Shown in pieces: positions 1-8,691 of a stretch of DNA of 64,000 nt (positions are counted from its first letter, which is position 1; each line of letters starts with the position of its first letter). This DNA is from Chloroflexota bacterium (GTDB lineage Bacteria > Chloroflexota > UBA11872). Position numbers and translations under genes: made by a program. Below the pieces are notes generated by a model. It saw only the letters and a program-made list of their open reading frames with translations. It ran no database searches and was not told where the DNA came from. The stretch is taken from the NCBI GenBank assembly GCA_022825895.1, contig JAJDVX010000020.1, positions 62,001-126,000 on the forward strand. The letters are read 5' to 3'.

Positions 1-450
1 CACCAGACGAGCCGACGAGTCGTCCTCGATCGTGAGCGGCACCTTTGGCTCGAACTGCTCCGCCAGGACCTCGCCTGACGCATTGACCAGAAAGCTCTGA
101 CCGTTTGTCACCCAGTTTGCCACCGGCGCCTCGTAGGCGACCGTCACCGTAGCCCGGCCGTCGATCCCTACCCGAACCGTTGCGTCGGCCACTCCCGGAA
201 GATTCCGGATTTGCCGCCGCAGCGCGTTGCTGTCGATGCGAAACACGTTCTCGCCAATCAGGGGACGAGTGGCGGCCTCGATGCTGGCCGGATCGACCGC
301 TGGAGGCGGCGAAGAATCCGCCCGGTGTACGGCGACGTTTCTAACGTCAAATACGGGCGAATTGAGAAACCAGATGAGGACACCTGACGAGATCATGGCG
401 ATAACCAGCGACAACGCCTTGGTGAAGAGTCCTCCGCGTTGGTCGGTCAT
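1..450 (-). CDS. ftsQ: Cell division protein FtsQ/DivIB, 3' part cut off by window edge
   Basis: Reading the minus strand from the ATG at 450 gives 150 codons without a stop, so the gene runs off the left edge. Seen: a short cytoplasmic tail (MTDQRGGLFTKA), one membrane helix at about residues 11-30, then a POTRA-like stretch beginning FDVRNVAVH and containing PLIGENVFRID and LPGVADATVRV, a pattern typical of FtsQ/DivIB. FtsQ is the bitopic divisome protein that works with FtsL and FtsB. The start overlaps the murB stop by ATGA, so it is the last visible gene of the dcw operon. The identification is firm; only the C-terminal end is missing. Confidence 0.88.
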   Translation of the reverse strand, partial: MTDQRGGLFTKALSLVIAMISSGVLIWFLNSPVFDVRNVAVHRADSSPPPAVDPASIEAATRPLIGENVFRIDSNALRRQIRNLPGVADATVRVGIDGRATVTVAYEAPVANWVTNGQSFLVNASGEVLAEQFEPKVPLTIEDDSSARLV

Positions 451-1370
451 TTGAACAACGCCCGCGCGTGACTGTTCCAGCGGCCCAGGAGCCTTACTTC
501 GGGTGTGAGCCGGACGCCGCTTGCCCGGGCCACGCGTTCACGCACTGCAATGGCTAGGTCCAGTACGTCCGTAGCCGTCCCGCCGGGTCTGGCCGAGAGG
601 AAGTTTGCGTGGATAGGCGAAACAAACGCCCCGCCGAGCTCGTGGCCCTTGAGGCCGGCCGCCTCAATCAACCGTCCTGCGTAATCCCCATCCGGATTCA
701 TGAAGAACGATCCCGCGTTTTGTCCGAGAGGCTGGGTGGCGCGTCGCCGTCGCGCCAAGGCCAGCAACTCGCGGCGAAGCACGGCTGGGTCGGCAGGTTG
801 GACGCGAAAGCTCGCCGCCAGCACAACGGGTTCTTTGTCGTCGTCATGGAGGTTGCTTTGCCGATACCCAAAGTCAAAGTCCGATGCCGGGACTTCACTT
901 TCGTGACCACATCGCCACACGCGGGCGGACGTCAGAACGGCGGCAACGTCGGATCCGAACGCTCCCGCGTTGCCGTAGATGGCGCCGCCCACGGTGCCCG
1001 GGACGCCGATCGCGAACGACAAGCCGCCAAGACCCAAGCGCGCGCATCGCCCGGCGAGGCGCGCCATGCTGTGGCCCGATGCAACCCGCACGAAATCGTT
1101 GGCCGGGTGCGCGTTGAAATCCTGATAGCGGTTGTAGATCACCAGGCCGTCGATCCCAGCGTCGGCTACGAGGGTGTTGGTGCCGTGCCCCATGACAGTG
1201 CGAGGAATCCCCAGGCGATTCGCGGTCTCCAGGGCCAGGCGCAGCGCGGGAAGGCTGCGCACTTCAACCCACAGGTCGGCCGGGCCCCCCACGCCAAACG
1301 ATGTGTGGCGCTTCATGGGCTCGTGCGCGCGAACGCGGAGCGTCGAAGGGAATCTCGCATCCGCGCTCAT
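447..1370 (-). CDS. murB: UDP-N-acetylenolpyruvoylglucosamine reductase MurB
   Basis: MurB reduces UDP-GlcNAc-enolpyruvate to UDP-MurNAc with NADPH and FAD in the cytoplasmic phase of peptidoglycan synthesis. The 307-residue protein shows the FAD-domain motifs HTSFGVGGPAD and GHGTNTLVAD, then GVPGTVGGAIYGNAGAFG, the catalytic-serine motif NAGSFFMNP, GRLIEAAGLKG, and a C-terminal LTPEVRLLG carrying the conserved Glu. Length matches compact type II enzymes. The ATG start overlaps the murC stop by four bases (ATGA), and the stop overlaps ftsQ in the same way, implying translational coupling in the dcw operon. Confidence 0.97.
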   Translation of the reverse strand: MSADARFPSTLRVRAHEPMKRHTSFGVGGPADLWVEVRSLPALRLALETANRLGIPRTVMGHGTNTLVADAGIDGLVIYNRYQDFNAHPANDFVRVASGHSMARLAGRCARLGLGGLSFAIGVPGTVGGAIYGNAGAFGSDVAAVLTSARVWRCGHESEVPASDFDFGYRQSNLHDDDKEPVVLAASFRVQPADPAVLRRELLALARRRRATQPLGQNAGSFFMNPDGDYAGRLIEAAGLKGHELGGAFVSPIHANFLSARPGGTATDVLDLAIAVRERVARASGVRLTPEVRLLGRWNSHARALFK

Positions 1371-2755
1371 TTGACCGTTGCTTGTTTCAGGCGCGTTACC
1401 AAATGATCGGCCAGCGGAGTCACGGACTCCGGGCCCATGACCAGGACTATGTCACCGGCACGTGCCTCTTCGAGAACTCGTTCGGCAATCTCATCGAGAC
1501 TGGGAAGCGCTCGGGCGTTTGGGTGGCGTATTGCCTGAGCCAGGTCTCGTGAATTGATGCCGATGGCCGTTTCGCGTCCTGGCGGCGAGTAGACGTCCGC
1601 CAGAAACACCTGATCGGCATCTCCAAAGGCGTCGAGGAAGTCGTCAAATAAGTCTCGCGTCCGCGACGCCAAGAGCGGTTGATACACCGCGAGCACTCGC
1701 TGCGGCTCAAGTTCGCGCACGGCTTGCAGGCTGGCGCGCACGGCGGTCGGGTGGTGGGCGTAATCCTCAATGACGGCTATGCCCTGGCTGTTGGTCCGAA
1801 GCTCTAGCCGGCGTTCGGCGCCGGCGTAGCGCTCCAGCGCTCGCGCGGCTTCGGACCCTTCAATCCCGGCCAAGTTCGCTGTGGCCATTGCGGCCAACGC
1901 GTTCAAGGCGTTATGGCGCCCGGGAATTGGCAGGCTGAGCCTCAGGTGTTCTCCCGGGCCTCGCACGTGGAGGGTTGGTCCTGGCGCGCCCGGGGCGTAG
2001 TGCTCAATCTGCCAGTCGCCTCCTGGTCCAAACCACGAAATCGCGCCTGGATGCCGCTCAGCCACGCGCCGCAGCAGAGGTACGTCGCAGCGGGCGACAA
2101 GCGCGGAATCGGCGGGCAACTGGTCGACAAACTGCTCGAACGTAGAGACCATTCGGTCGACGGTGCCGAAGTGGTCCAGGTGGTCGGGTTCCAGGTGCGT
2201 CAGAGCGGTGATCCGGGGCCTATAGGCGAGGAATGCGTCGTCGAATTCATCCGCCTCCAGCACCATCCACGTCCCGACGCCGATCCTCCCATTGGCTCCG
2301 CCGAGCGACGGAATGTCGGCTCCAATGAGAAACGAGGGCGCCAGACCTGCGCGTTGCAGGATCGTCGCAGTCAGCGCTGATGTGGTGGTCTTGCCGTGGG
2401 TTCCCGCGACAGCGATTCCGCAGCGAGTGTTGAACAGGGCTGCCACGGCTTCAGCTCGCGTACCAACGGCGGTTCCCTGGGCTCGAGCGGTCACGAGCTC
2501 GGGATTGTCCACGCGTATCGCCGATGAGTGAATGACGATGTCGGCGTCGCTGATGTTCTCAGAGCGATGCCCTAAGGCGATCTGGGCGCCGCGACTCTCC
2601 AGTCGTTTCGATTGCGGCGAGTGCTTCAAGTCGCTGCCGCTCACGGTCTTGCCCAAGTCAAGCAGCGCCGCGCCGATCGCACTCATTCCCTTGCCGCCGA
2701 TGCCCACAATATGGACGTGGCGCACGCTGGGGTCCGTGACCTGTGGCGACATCAT
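1367..2755 (-). CDS. murC: UDP-N-acetylmuramate--L-alanine ligase MurC
   Basis: MurC adds L-alanine to UDP-MurNAc using ATP, the first amino-acid step of the peptidoglycan stem peptide. The 462-residue protein has the N-terminal Rossmann motif VHIVGIGGKGMSAIG (about 14-28), the Mur-ligase P-loop AGTHGKTTTSAL (117-128), the LEPDHLDHF substrate/metal motif and the C-terminal EDYAHHPTAV motif. It overlaps murG upstream and murB downstream by ATGA. It is the only Mur ligase in this cluster; murD, murE and murF are not between ftsI and ftsW, where they usually lie. Confidence 0.97.
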   Translation of the reverse strand: MMSPQVTDPSVRHVHIVGIGGKGMSAIGAALLDLGKTVSGSDLKHSPQSKRLESRGAQIALGHRSENISDADIVIHSSAIRVDNPELVTARAQGTAVGTRAEAVAALFNTRCGIAVAGTHGKTTTSALTATILQRAGLAPSFLIGADIPSLGGANGRIGVGTWMVLEADEFDDAFLAYRPRITALTHLEPDHLDHFGTVDRMVSTFEQFVDQLPADSALVARCDVPLLRRVAERHPGAISWFGPGGDWQIEHYAPGAPGPTLHVRGPGEHLRLSLPIPGRHNALNALAAMATANLAGIEGSEAARALERYAGAERRLELRTNSQGIAVIEDYAHHPTAVRASLQAVRELEPQRVLAVYQPLLASRTRDLFDDFLDAFGDADQVFLADVYSPPGRETAIGINSRDLAQAIRHPNARALPSLDEIAERVLEEARAGDIVLVMGPESVTPLADHLVTRLKQATVK

Positions 2756-3870
2756 CCGTCGACCGTCGAGTCCCGGCTCGCCAGCCCAAGGGCGATCTGG
2801 GCGATTTGCCTTGCCGCCCGCGGCCGTCCCCGTGACCGCGTGGCCTCACTCAAGCGGACCAACCGGCTTCGATCGTTCAGCAGATTGAGCAGCGTCCGGC
2901 CCAATTGACCGGATTTCAGGTCCGACTCAGAGAGCATCACCGCGGCACCGGCCGTCGCCATAGCTGTGGCAGTTGCAACCTGATGCCCGGCCCCGAACTG
3001 TCCCGGAATGAGTACAGCAGGCGCACCCACCGCGCTCAATTCGGCGACTGAGGTGGCGCCGGCCCGACTCACGACGACGTCTGCCGCGGCCAGAAGGTTG
3101 GCGAATCCGCTGTGAATAAAGTCGTGGAGACGGTAGCGTCCGCGCTGTGACGCGGGCAGTTGGTCGCGTGCGGCCGCGAGGGCTTGATAGTCGCGTTGAC
3201 CGCTGACATGAACTATCTGGGCTTTCTCAAGGAGACACGACAAGTCTGCGCGCAGCGCCTCGTTGATGACGTGGGAGCCCTGGCTCCCGCCCATCACGAG
3301 AATCAGGGGGTCGGTCTCGGGAACACCAAGCGCCGTGCGCCCAGTTGTCGCGTCGGGTGACGAAAAGGCGCTGCGAATGGGGTACCCCACCATTTCGACC
3401 GGGGTGCGCCAGATCTGACCGCGAGCTTCCTCGAACGCGATCGTGGCGACAGATGCCAGGGGGGCCATAACACGCGTGGCCCAGCCCAGAGCGGCATCAC
3501 CCGAGAAGATCACTGCTGGAATGCGCCGCAACCAACTGACGAGAAGCACGGGTGCGCTGACGTAGCCGCCACTGGCGACCACCGCGTCCGGGCGCCGCCG
3601 GCTGAATTCGCGCCAAACCAGAAGGAGTGACTGGATGAGCAGCCAGCCGCGCCACGGCAACCGCCACCAGTCAACACCGACGATTCCACGGGCCGGCAGC
3701 GGAACGACGTCGAGATCGACATCCCGATACAGCAGGCGATCGAGGTCCCGGGATCCGCAGACGACCCTGAGTTCAACCGCAGGCCCAGACAGCGCGGACA
3801 ACTGCCGGGCGACGGCGATCGTGGGAAAAATGTGACCGGCCGTGCCGCCGCCGACCAGCACAAGCCTCAC
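2752..3870 (-). CDS. murG: UDP-GlcNAc:lipid I N-acetylglucosaminyltransferase MurG
   Basis: MurG transfers GlcNAc to lipid I, giving lipid II at the inner membrane face (GT28, GT-B fold). The reading frame stays open far upstream inside ftsW, but the true start is the GTG at 3870, which overlaps the ftsW stop (GTGA) and begins the diagnostic glycine-rich motif VLVGGGTAGHIFPT. Further motifs are GGSQGSHVI and the UDP-GlcNAc-binding SRAGATSVAEL. From this start the protein is 372 residues, a normal MurG length. It overlaps murC by ATGA, and ftsW-murG-murC-murB-ftsQ form a tightly coupled block. Confidence 0.95.
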   Translation of the reverse strand: MRLVLVGGGTAGHIFPTIAVARQLSALSGPAVELRVVCGSRDLDRLLYRDVDLDVVPLPARGIVGVDWWRLPWRGWLLIQSLLLVWREFSRRRPDAVVASGGYVSAPVLLVSWLRRIPAVIFSGDAALGWATRVMAPLASVATIAFEEARGQIWRTPVEMVGYPIRSAFSSPDATTGRTALGVPETDPLILVMGGSQGSHVINEALRADLSCLLEKAQIVHVSGQRDYQALAAARDQLPASQRGRYRLHDFIHSGFANLLAAADVVVSRAGATSVAELSAVGAPAVLIPGQFGAGHQVATATAMATAGAAVMLSESDLKSGQLGRTLLNLLNDRSRLVRLSEATRSRGRPRAARQIAQIALGLASRDSTVDG

Positions 3871-5009
3871 GTGCTTCGTCCCAGATCGGATTGGCGGGCC
3901 ACATTCATCAGGATGCCCATCAGGATCATCGAGGCCAGAAGTGACGAGCCCCCGCGACTGATGAACGGCAAGGTGATGCCCGTCACCGGTGTCAGGCCCG
4001 TTACGACCGCCATGTTTACGAAGGCCTGGAAACACAATTGCGTCACGATTCCGATAGCCAACAACCGGCCAAACACGTCCTCGGTGGCAGCCGCAATCTG
4101 AATCCCGCGAACGAAGAGCGCGAGAAACAACACCAGCACTAGCCCGGTGCCCACGAGCCCAAACTCCTCGCCAAGGACCGCGAATACCGCGTCGGAATCT
4201 GGGATGGGCAGCCGGAACTTCTGCGTTCCCAGGCCGAGCCCACGACCGGTGATGCCCCCCGATCCCATGGCGATCTGCGCCTGCGCCGCCTGGTAGCCGG
4301 TTCGATTGATATCCGGGTCTCCACTGAGATACGTCAAGAGACGCTCGCGCTGATAGGAGTTTTGGGTCACGGACACAAACGCGACGGGAACCAACGACGC
4401 GAAGCCCAAAAGCAGGTGCCATAGTCGGGCGCCTGCGGCAAAGATCATTACGAAGCCGACGAACGCAATGGTTATGGCGGCGCCCAAGTCCGGTTCCAAC
4501 ACAATCGGGATTACCACCAGAGCCACGACGCCGCCCATGTACAGGATAGAAACCCGCAGTTCGCGGATTCGGCCTCCGAACTGCTGGGCCATCGCGGCCA
4601 GCATGACCACCATGGCGACCTTCGCAAACTCGCTTGGCTGCACGGTCAAGTCGCCCACGCGATACCAGCGGCGGGCCGCAAACAGGCTGGTGGCGTCTTC
4701 CACAAACAGCACACCGACAAGGGCAATGAGCATGCCCACCAACGCAACTGGCGCAATTCGCGCATAGCGCTGGTAATTCACTGCACTAAGCGTCAACGCC
4801 AGCGCGACGCCCACGGCTGCCAGCACCATTTGCTGGACCGACACACGTTCAAAAACCGAATCTGCGCCCAGGACCACTGGCACCCGGGCGCTGGCCACCA
4901 GCACGACACCCCCGAGCGGCAAGACGAACGACAGCAGCAGCAGGTATGGGTCGCGCGAAGGCCAGTTTGGTAGCCGCCCTGCCAGCCACTGGCCGGTTCT
5001 CGAACTCAT
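3867..5009 (-). CDS. ftsW: Peptidoglycan glycosyltransferase FtsW (SEDS family)
   Basis: FtsW polymerises lipid II at the division septum together with its cognate class B PBP. The 380-residue polytopic membrane protein has about 10 hydrophobic helices and SEDS landmarks: RWYRVGDLTVQPSEFAK in the first half, GSGGITGRGLGLGTQKF, PDSDAVFAVLGEE and the C-terminal FISRGGSSLLASM. It lies directly between ftsI and murG with 4-base overlaps on both sides. RodA shares the family, but pairing with ftsI and murG in a dcw cluster argues for FtsW. Confidence 0.95.
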   Translation of the reverse strand: MSSRTGQWLAGRLPNWPSRDPYLLLLSFVLPLGGVVLVASARVPVVLGADSVFERVSVQQMVLAAVGVALALTLSAVNYQRYARIAPVALVGMLIALVGVLFVEDATSLFAARRWYRVGDLTVQPSEFAKVAMVVMLAAMAQQFGGRIRELRVSILYMGGVVALVVIPIVLEPDLGAAITIAFVGFVMIFAAGARLWHLLLGFASLVPVAFVSVTQNSYQRERLLTYLSGDPDINRTGYQAAQAQIAMGSGGITGRGLGLGTQKFRLPIPDSDAVFAVLGEEFGLVGTGLVLVLFLALFVRGIQIAAATEDVFGRLLAIGIVTQLCFQAFVNMAVVTGLTPVTGITLPFISRGGSSLLASMILMGILMNVARQSDLGRST

Positions 5010-6799
5010 GCCGGCCCGGTTCGCGGGGGTACGCGAAGGTGAGCAAAGACTCGGCTCATCACACGGGCGAATGTGGGTGAAGCGACGTGGGCGCCGAAGA
5101 ACGCTTCCTGCGGCCGTTCGATGACAACCAGGGCCAGTACGCGGGGCAATTCCAATGGGCCGAATCCCACGTAGGACGCTATCGATGTGTCTTCGAGAAA
5201 TCGACCGCTCGATGCAATCTCCGACGTCCCGGTCTTGCCGGCGGTTCGGTATCCGGGAATACGGGCCAGGTTATTCAGCACGCCAGATTCCGCCGCTTCC
5301 ATCATCTTGATGAGGGTCAGGGCTGTCTCGCGCGAAATCACTCGTCGAATCGGCTGCGACTCAATCGTCTCGCGGCGTCCGCCCGCCTGGGTGACGGCGC
5401 GCGCCACATGGGGTCGCATCATCACCCCATCGTTCGCAATGGCCCCGACGGCGGTCGCTAGTTGTAATGGTGTGACCGATATCCCCTGGCCGAACGAATT
5501 CGAGGCAAGGTCAGGAAGAAACCAGCCCTGGTCACCTCGGCGTCGGACGATGCCCGGTACCTCGCCGGCCAGGTCAACTCCGGTTCGGGTGCCGAAGCCG
5601 AAGCGTTCAATGTATTCGTAGAAGTTGTCGGCGCCGATGGTGTCCGCGACGAAAATCGTGCCAGTGTTGCTGGAGTGCTGCAGCACGCTGACCATCGTCT
5701 GCGCCGGGTACGTTCGCTCGTCCCAGTTCTTGAACTCCTGCCCGAAGTAGTTGACGGTGCCCGGCAGATTGTGGGTGGTGTCGGGTCGAATCGCTCCGAT
5801 GTCGAGTCCCGCTGCCATCGTAATCAGCTTGAACGTGCTCCCCGGTTCATAGATCAGGCTGCACGCGCGGTTGGCAAACTCGGGGCCGAACTCACGATAG
5901 GAGTGAACGCGACCTGGGTCGTAGGTTGGCCTGTTGGCAAGCCCCAGCACTTCACCAGTCCGCGGATTGGTGATGAGAATGGTGCCTGCCGTCGCGCCGA
6001 ACTGCTCGATCGCGGCCTCGAGCTCCTGCTCGGCGATGTGCTGGATCGTCCGATCAATCGACAATACGACGTGTGCGCCGTGGCGAGGCGGTTGAAGCGC
6101 GTACCGGCCAATTGGGATCCGTCGGCCAAGTCGATCAATGTCCGAACTCACAAGTCCGGACTGTCCGCCCAGCACATCGTTATACCAGGCTTCCACTCCG
6201 GCTTGTCCCACCACTTCGCCGGGACGCGCCGTTCCTTCGCCAACGAAGCCCACGACATGTGCGGCCAGTGTTCGATTGGGATAGACGCGAACTCGATCGG
6301 GATCTAGTCGAACACCCGGCAGTTGGCCGTCGAGAATCGCGGCTTCGACGGCCTTTGCCGGCTCGCCAACGAGACCCCGTGCGATTTCCGTGTAGCGAAG
6401 ACTTGGATTACCGAGGCGTTCGGCCACGCTGGCTGAGTCCAGGTCCAGCAGCGCGCTAAGCCGATCGGCGATCTCAAATGAATCGGACGTCTCGTGGATG
6501 GCAAGCGGATCGCCTACCACCCGTACGGCACCTCGGCTGATGGCCAGGACGGCATCGTCACGGTCATAAATGCTGCCGCGCCTCGGGTTTATCTCGCTTC
6601 GCGTGAGTAGCGCGCTAGCCCCGCGGGCCGTGAGTTCGGCTGACTGTTGGACATGCCAGTCGTAGAGACGCCAGCCAAGGACGCCGGCTGCGGCCACGGC
6701 CCCACCCAGCATGACAATGAGCCGCCGCGTGGGGTCGGGCGGCTCTCCAGCTTCGTTCGCCAACTTAGGGCTACTCGGCGAGTCGCGACGTATGTGCAC
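5006..6799 (-). CDS. ftsI: Septal peptidoglycan transpeptidase FtsI (class B PBP, PBP3-like)
   Basis: FtsI is the septum-specific D,D-transpeptidase that cross-links glycan made by FtsW. The 597-residue protein has one membrane helix at about 26-44, a PBP dimerisation domain starting RRGSIYDRDDAVLA, and a transpeptidase domain with the serine motif STFK (321-324), SSN (376-378) and KTG (522-524). The called ATG at 6799 overlaps the upstream ftsL-like gene by 29 bases. A TTG at 6763 just after that gene's stop is a possible alternative that would only shorten the cytoplasmic tail. The stop overlaps ftsW by four bases. Confidence 0.95.
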   Translation of the reverse strand: MHIRRDSPSSPKLANEAGEPPDPTRRLIVMLGGAVAAAGVLGWRLYDWHVQQSAELTARGASALLTRSEINPRRGSIYDRDDAVLAISRGAVRVVGDPLAIHETSDSFEIADRLSALLDLDSASVAERLGNPSLRYTEIARGLVGEPAKAVEAAILDGQLPGVRLDPDRVRVYPNRTLAAHVVGFVGEGTARPGEVVGQAGVEAWYNDVLGGQSGLVSSDIDRLGRRIPIGRYALQPPRHGAHVVLSIDRTIQHIAEQELEAAIEQFGATAGTILITNPRTGEVLGLANRPTYDPGRVHSYREFGPEFANRACSLIYEPGSTFKLITMAAGLDIGAIRPDTTHNLPGTVNYFGQEFKNWDERTYPAQTMVSVLQHSSNTGTIFVADTIGADNFYEYIERFGFGTRTGVDLAGEVPGIVRRRGDQGWFLPDLASNSFGQGISVTPLQLATAVGAIANDGVMMRPHVARAVTQAGGRRETIESQPIRRVISRETALTLIKMMEAAESGVLNNLARIPGYRTAGKTGTSEIASSGRFLEDTSIASYVGFGPLELPRVLALVVIERPQEAFFGAHVASPTFARVMSRVFAHLRVPPRTGPA

Positions 6800-7235
6800 T
6801 GATTTCCCGAACTACGGCTTCCCACCATGGCGGCTCGAGCAGCCGCTGTGTTGGAGCGGCCCACAGTGGGAGGTCAAATGAGACACCGGGCGGAAGCGGC
6901 CGAGCCCTTGTGAAGACCGGCTTTCGAGTCTGGCGCATATCGAGTTCCGTAAACGCGATTCGCTGGACCCTGGAAAGGTCATTGCGCTCAGCCAACTCGG
7001 CCAGGATTCGTTGCCGCTCGAGTTCGACCGTCTCGAGCTGACGCTCCAAACGCTGAATCTCGCCGCCGAGCCGAACCAGAGTCTGCGTTTGCTGTACCCA
7101 GACCATGGCCAGAACGAACGCGGCGATGATGACGACAAGAACCAGGCGCGACAGCGGAATCGCCGTTGGAAGTCTCCGCGCGATTCGGGCCGGCCAGATT
7201 GAATCGCGAAGCAACGGTTCTTGTCGAAGGGCCAT
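6771..7235 (-). CDS. ftsL: FtsL/DivIC-like septum formation protein
   Basis: This small bitopic protein (154 residues) has the FtsL architecture: a basic cytoplasmic tail, one membrane helix at about residues 29-47 (LVLVVIIAAFVLAMVWVQ), then a heptad-like coiled coil rich in Leu, Glu and Arg (about 50-85). FtsL proteins form the FtsQLB subcomplex that activates FtsWI. The identification rests on architecture and position between rsmH and ftsI rather than on strong sequence motifs. The ATG at 7235 overlaps the rsmH stop (TGATG). The frame stays open further upstream inside rsmH, but nothing there looks conserved. The C-terminus runs 29 bases into the called ftsI. Confidence 0.82.
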   Translation of the reverse strand: MALRQEPLLRDSIWPARIARRLPTAIPLSRLVLVVIIAAFVLAMVWVQQTQTLVRLGGEIQRLERQLETVELERQRILAELAERNDLSRVQRIAFTELDMRQTRKPVFTRARPLPPGVSFDLPLWAAPTQRLLEPPWWEAVVREISAHTSRLAE

Positions 7236-8107
7236 CAGTTGCTCCCGAACGCGACAAACACACGCAGCCGGGCGCTGCGCGCACGGGGGTTTCGCTGCGT
7301 TTCGGACCGGTTGGGTCGAAGCGGCCGCCGTGTCAGCACTTCGCCGAGACCCTCTTGCGCCCACCGGCGAAATGTCTGCTTGACAATCCGGTCCTCAAGG
7401 CTATGAAAGGCGATTACCGCGAGCCGGCCGCCGGCACGAAGCGCCAGGCGCGTACCGGCCAGACCTTCGCGCAGCACCTGAAGCTCGTCATTCGTAGCGA
7501 TACGAAGCGCCTGAAACGTCCTCGTGGCGGGATGACGACGACGTCGTCCGGGAAACGCTCGCGCGACAACGCGGGCGAGTTCGGTGGTGGTTTCGATAGG
7601 ACGACTTGCGACGATTCGACGTGCGATGGCGCGGGACCGCCGTTCCTCACCGTACTCTCGAATGAGGGCGGCCAGATCAGCCTCGGGGAGGCGGTTTACC
7701 AGCTGCCCGGCCGGCGCACCGGCTGTCGAGTCAAACCTCATGTCCAGCGGACCTTCCAGCCGAAACGAAAAACCACGCGCCGGCGTCTCCAACTGTCTGG
7801 ACGACACGCCAAGGTCCAGCAAGACGCCCGCCGCGCGTTCGGCGCCGATGGCTTGCGATAGATCGGAATAGCTGGCGTGCAACGGCTGAACCCGCGTTTC
7901 GTCCTGAAACCGTATGGAGAGCCAGCGAACTGCGTCCGGGTCCAGATCGATGGCCAGAACCCGCTCGGCGCCCGCCTCCAGAAGGGCTTGGGTGTGGCCG
8001 CCGTGCCCGGCCGTTCCATCCACGATCAACCCACCAAGACACGGCCGTAGCGCATCGACGATGGCGTCTTGCATCACCGGCTGATGCCGACCAGCGCCTG
8101 GGATCAC
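7235..8107 (-). CDS. rsmH: 16S rRNA (cytosine1402-N4)-methyltransferase RsmH (MraW)
   Basis: RsmH uses SAM to methylate N4 of C1402 in 16S rRNA, tuning the P site. The 290-residue protein opens with HQPVMQDAIVDAL, followed by the SAM motif VDGTAGHGGHTQ, then LAIDLDPDAV, GVLLDLGVSSRQL, GFSFRLEGPLDMRFD and the C-terminal FHSLEDRIVKQTF, all hallmarks of the MraW family. It follows mraZ, as in most dcw clusters, but a 54-base gap with a strong hairpin separates the two genes. The stop overlaps the ftsL-like start. Confidence 0.96.
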   Translation of the reverse strand: MIPGAGRHQPVMQDAIVDALRPCLGGLIVDGTAGHGGHTQALLEAGAERVLAIDLDPDAVRWLSIRFQDETRVQPLHASYSDLSQAIGAERAAGVLLDLGVSSRQLETPARGFSFRLEGPLDMRFDSTAGAPAGQLVNRLPEADLAALIREYGEERRSRAIARRIVASRPIETTTELARVVARAFPGRRRRHPATRTFQALRIATNDELQVLREGLAGTRLALRAGGRLAVIAFHSLEDRIVKQTFRRWAQEGLGEVLTRRPLRPNRSETQRNPRARSARLRVFVAFGSN

Positions 8108-8118
8108 GAGATTCGGTG

Positions 8119-8154
8119 TGTGTGGGGCGCGGGGGAGGCGCCGCGCCCCACACA
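8119..8154. other. Perfect 13-bp inverted repeat between mraZ and rsmH
   Basis: Positions 8119-8131 (TGTGTGGGGCGCG) and 8142-8154 (CGCGCCCCACACA) are perfect reverse complements around a 10-base loop. In the mraZ-to-rsmH transcript this gives a very stable hairpin. No T-run follows on the minus strand, so it is not a textbook intrinsic terminator. It may act as an attenuator, a processing site or an mRNA stabiliser separating mraZ from the rest of the operon. Confidence 0.7.
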
Positions 8155-8161
8155 GAACACC

Positions 8162-8608
8162 CTAAGGGGAGTGCGGTACGCCTCCGCGGGCGCGCCGCAT
8201 GATGTCGGACGCATCGGCGACGATGCGCACGTGCCGCTTCTGCCAGGCCGTTGCGTCCCATAGTTCAATCACGTCACCCACACCCATGACGACCACTTCC
8301 TTGGTCAGTCCGGCGTGGTCGCGCAGGTGGACGGGAATCGGAATCCGACCTTGCTTGTCGAAGGACACGTCCTCGGCGGATCCGAATATCTGTCGTTTCG
8401 TATCGCGTGCGTCGGGATTCAGGGGATCCAGCGTGGCCAATTCGCGCTCCACGTCGCTCCATAGGCCGGCCGGGTAAAACGTGAGGCAATCCTCGGCGCT
8501 CACGGTCAAGGTTCCCCCCTCGGGAATCTGGGCGCGAAGTCGGCTGGGAAACGCAAGGCGTGCCTTGGCGTCCATCTGGTGGACATAGGTCCCCTTGAAG
8601 CTGGCCAT
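8162..8608 (-). CDS. mraZ: Transcriptional regulator MraZ
   Basis: MraZ is a DNA-binding protein with two SpoVT-AbrB-type swapped-hairpin repeats that represses its own dcw operon. The 148-residue protein starts FKGTYVHQMDAKARLAFP and carries the second repeat as SFDKQGRIPIPVHLRDHAG; both contain the DxxGR/K-type signature. Length is typical. It is the first gene of the dcw operon, and upstream DNA holds GTGG-type boxes at 10-bp spacing, as expected for MraZ autoregulation. The ATG at 8608 matches the conserved family start. Confidence 0.95.
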   Translation of the reverse strand: MASFKGTYVHQMDAKARLAFPSRLRAQIPEGGTLTVSAEDCLTFYPAGLWSDVERELATLDPLNPDARDTKRQIFGSAEDVSFDKQGRIPIPVHLRDHAGLTKEVVVMGVGDVIELWDATAWQKRHVRIVADASDIMRRARGGVPHSP

Positions 8609-8631
8609 GCACCGTTATTCGGCCGAAGCCT

Positions 8632-8668
8632 ACCCCTTTGTTCCCCACTACAACCCACCAATCACCAC
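8632..8668 (-). promoter_or_regulatory. MraZ-box array (10-bp periodic GTGGG repeats)
   Basis: On the minus strand GTGGT (8668-8664), GTGGG (8658-8654), GTGGG (8648-8644) and a weaker AAGGGG (8638-8633) recur at exactly 10-bp steps between the promoter and the mraZ ATG. MraZ is known to bind direct TGGG repeats separated by about 5 nt upstream of mraZ, so this is very probably its operator. Confidence 0.75.
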
Positions 8669-8691
8669 GTTCGTGGTCATTTGGCCTCAGA

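Noticed and set aside
3871-4422. N-terminal extension of murG into ftsW
   Set aside because: The extension is a shadow of ftsW; MurG's glycine-rich start begins right after GTG 3870, which overlaps the ftsW stop.
8119-8154. Hairpin as an intrinsic terminator of mraZ
   Set aside because: No T-run follows on the transcribed strand and the downstream dcw genes need read-through; kept only as an unexplained hairpin.
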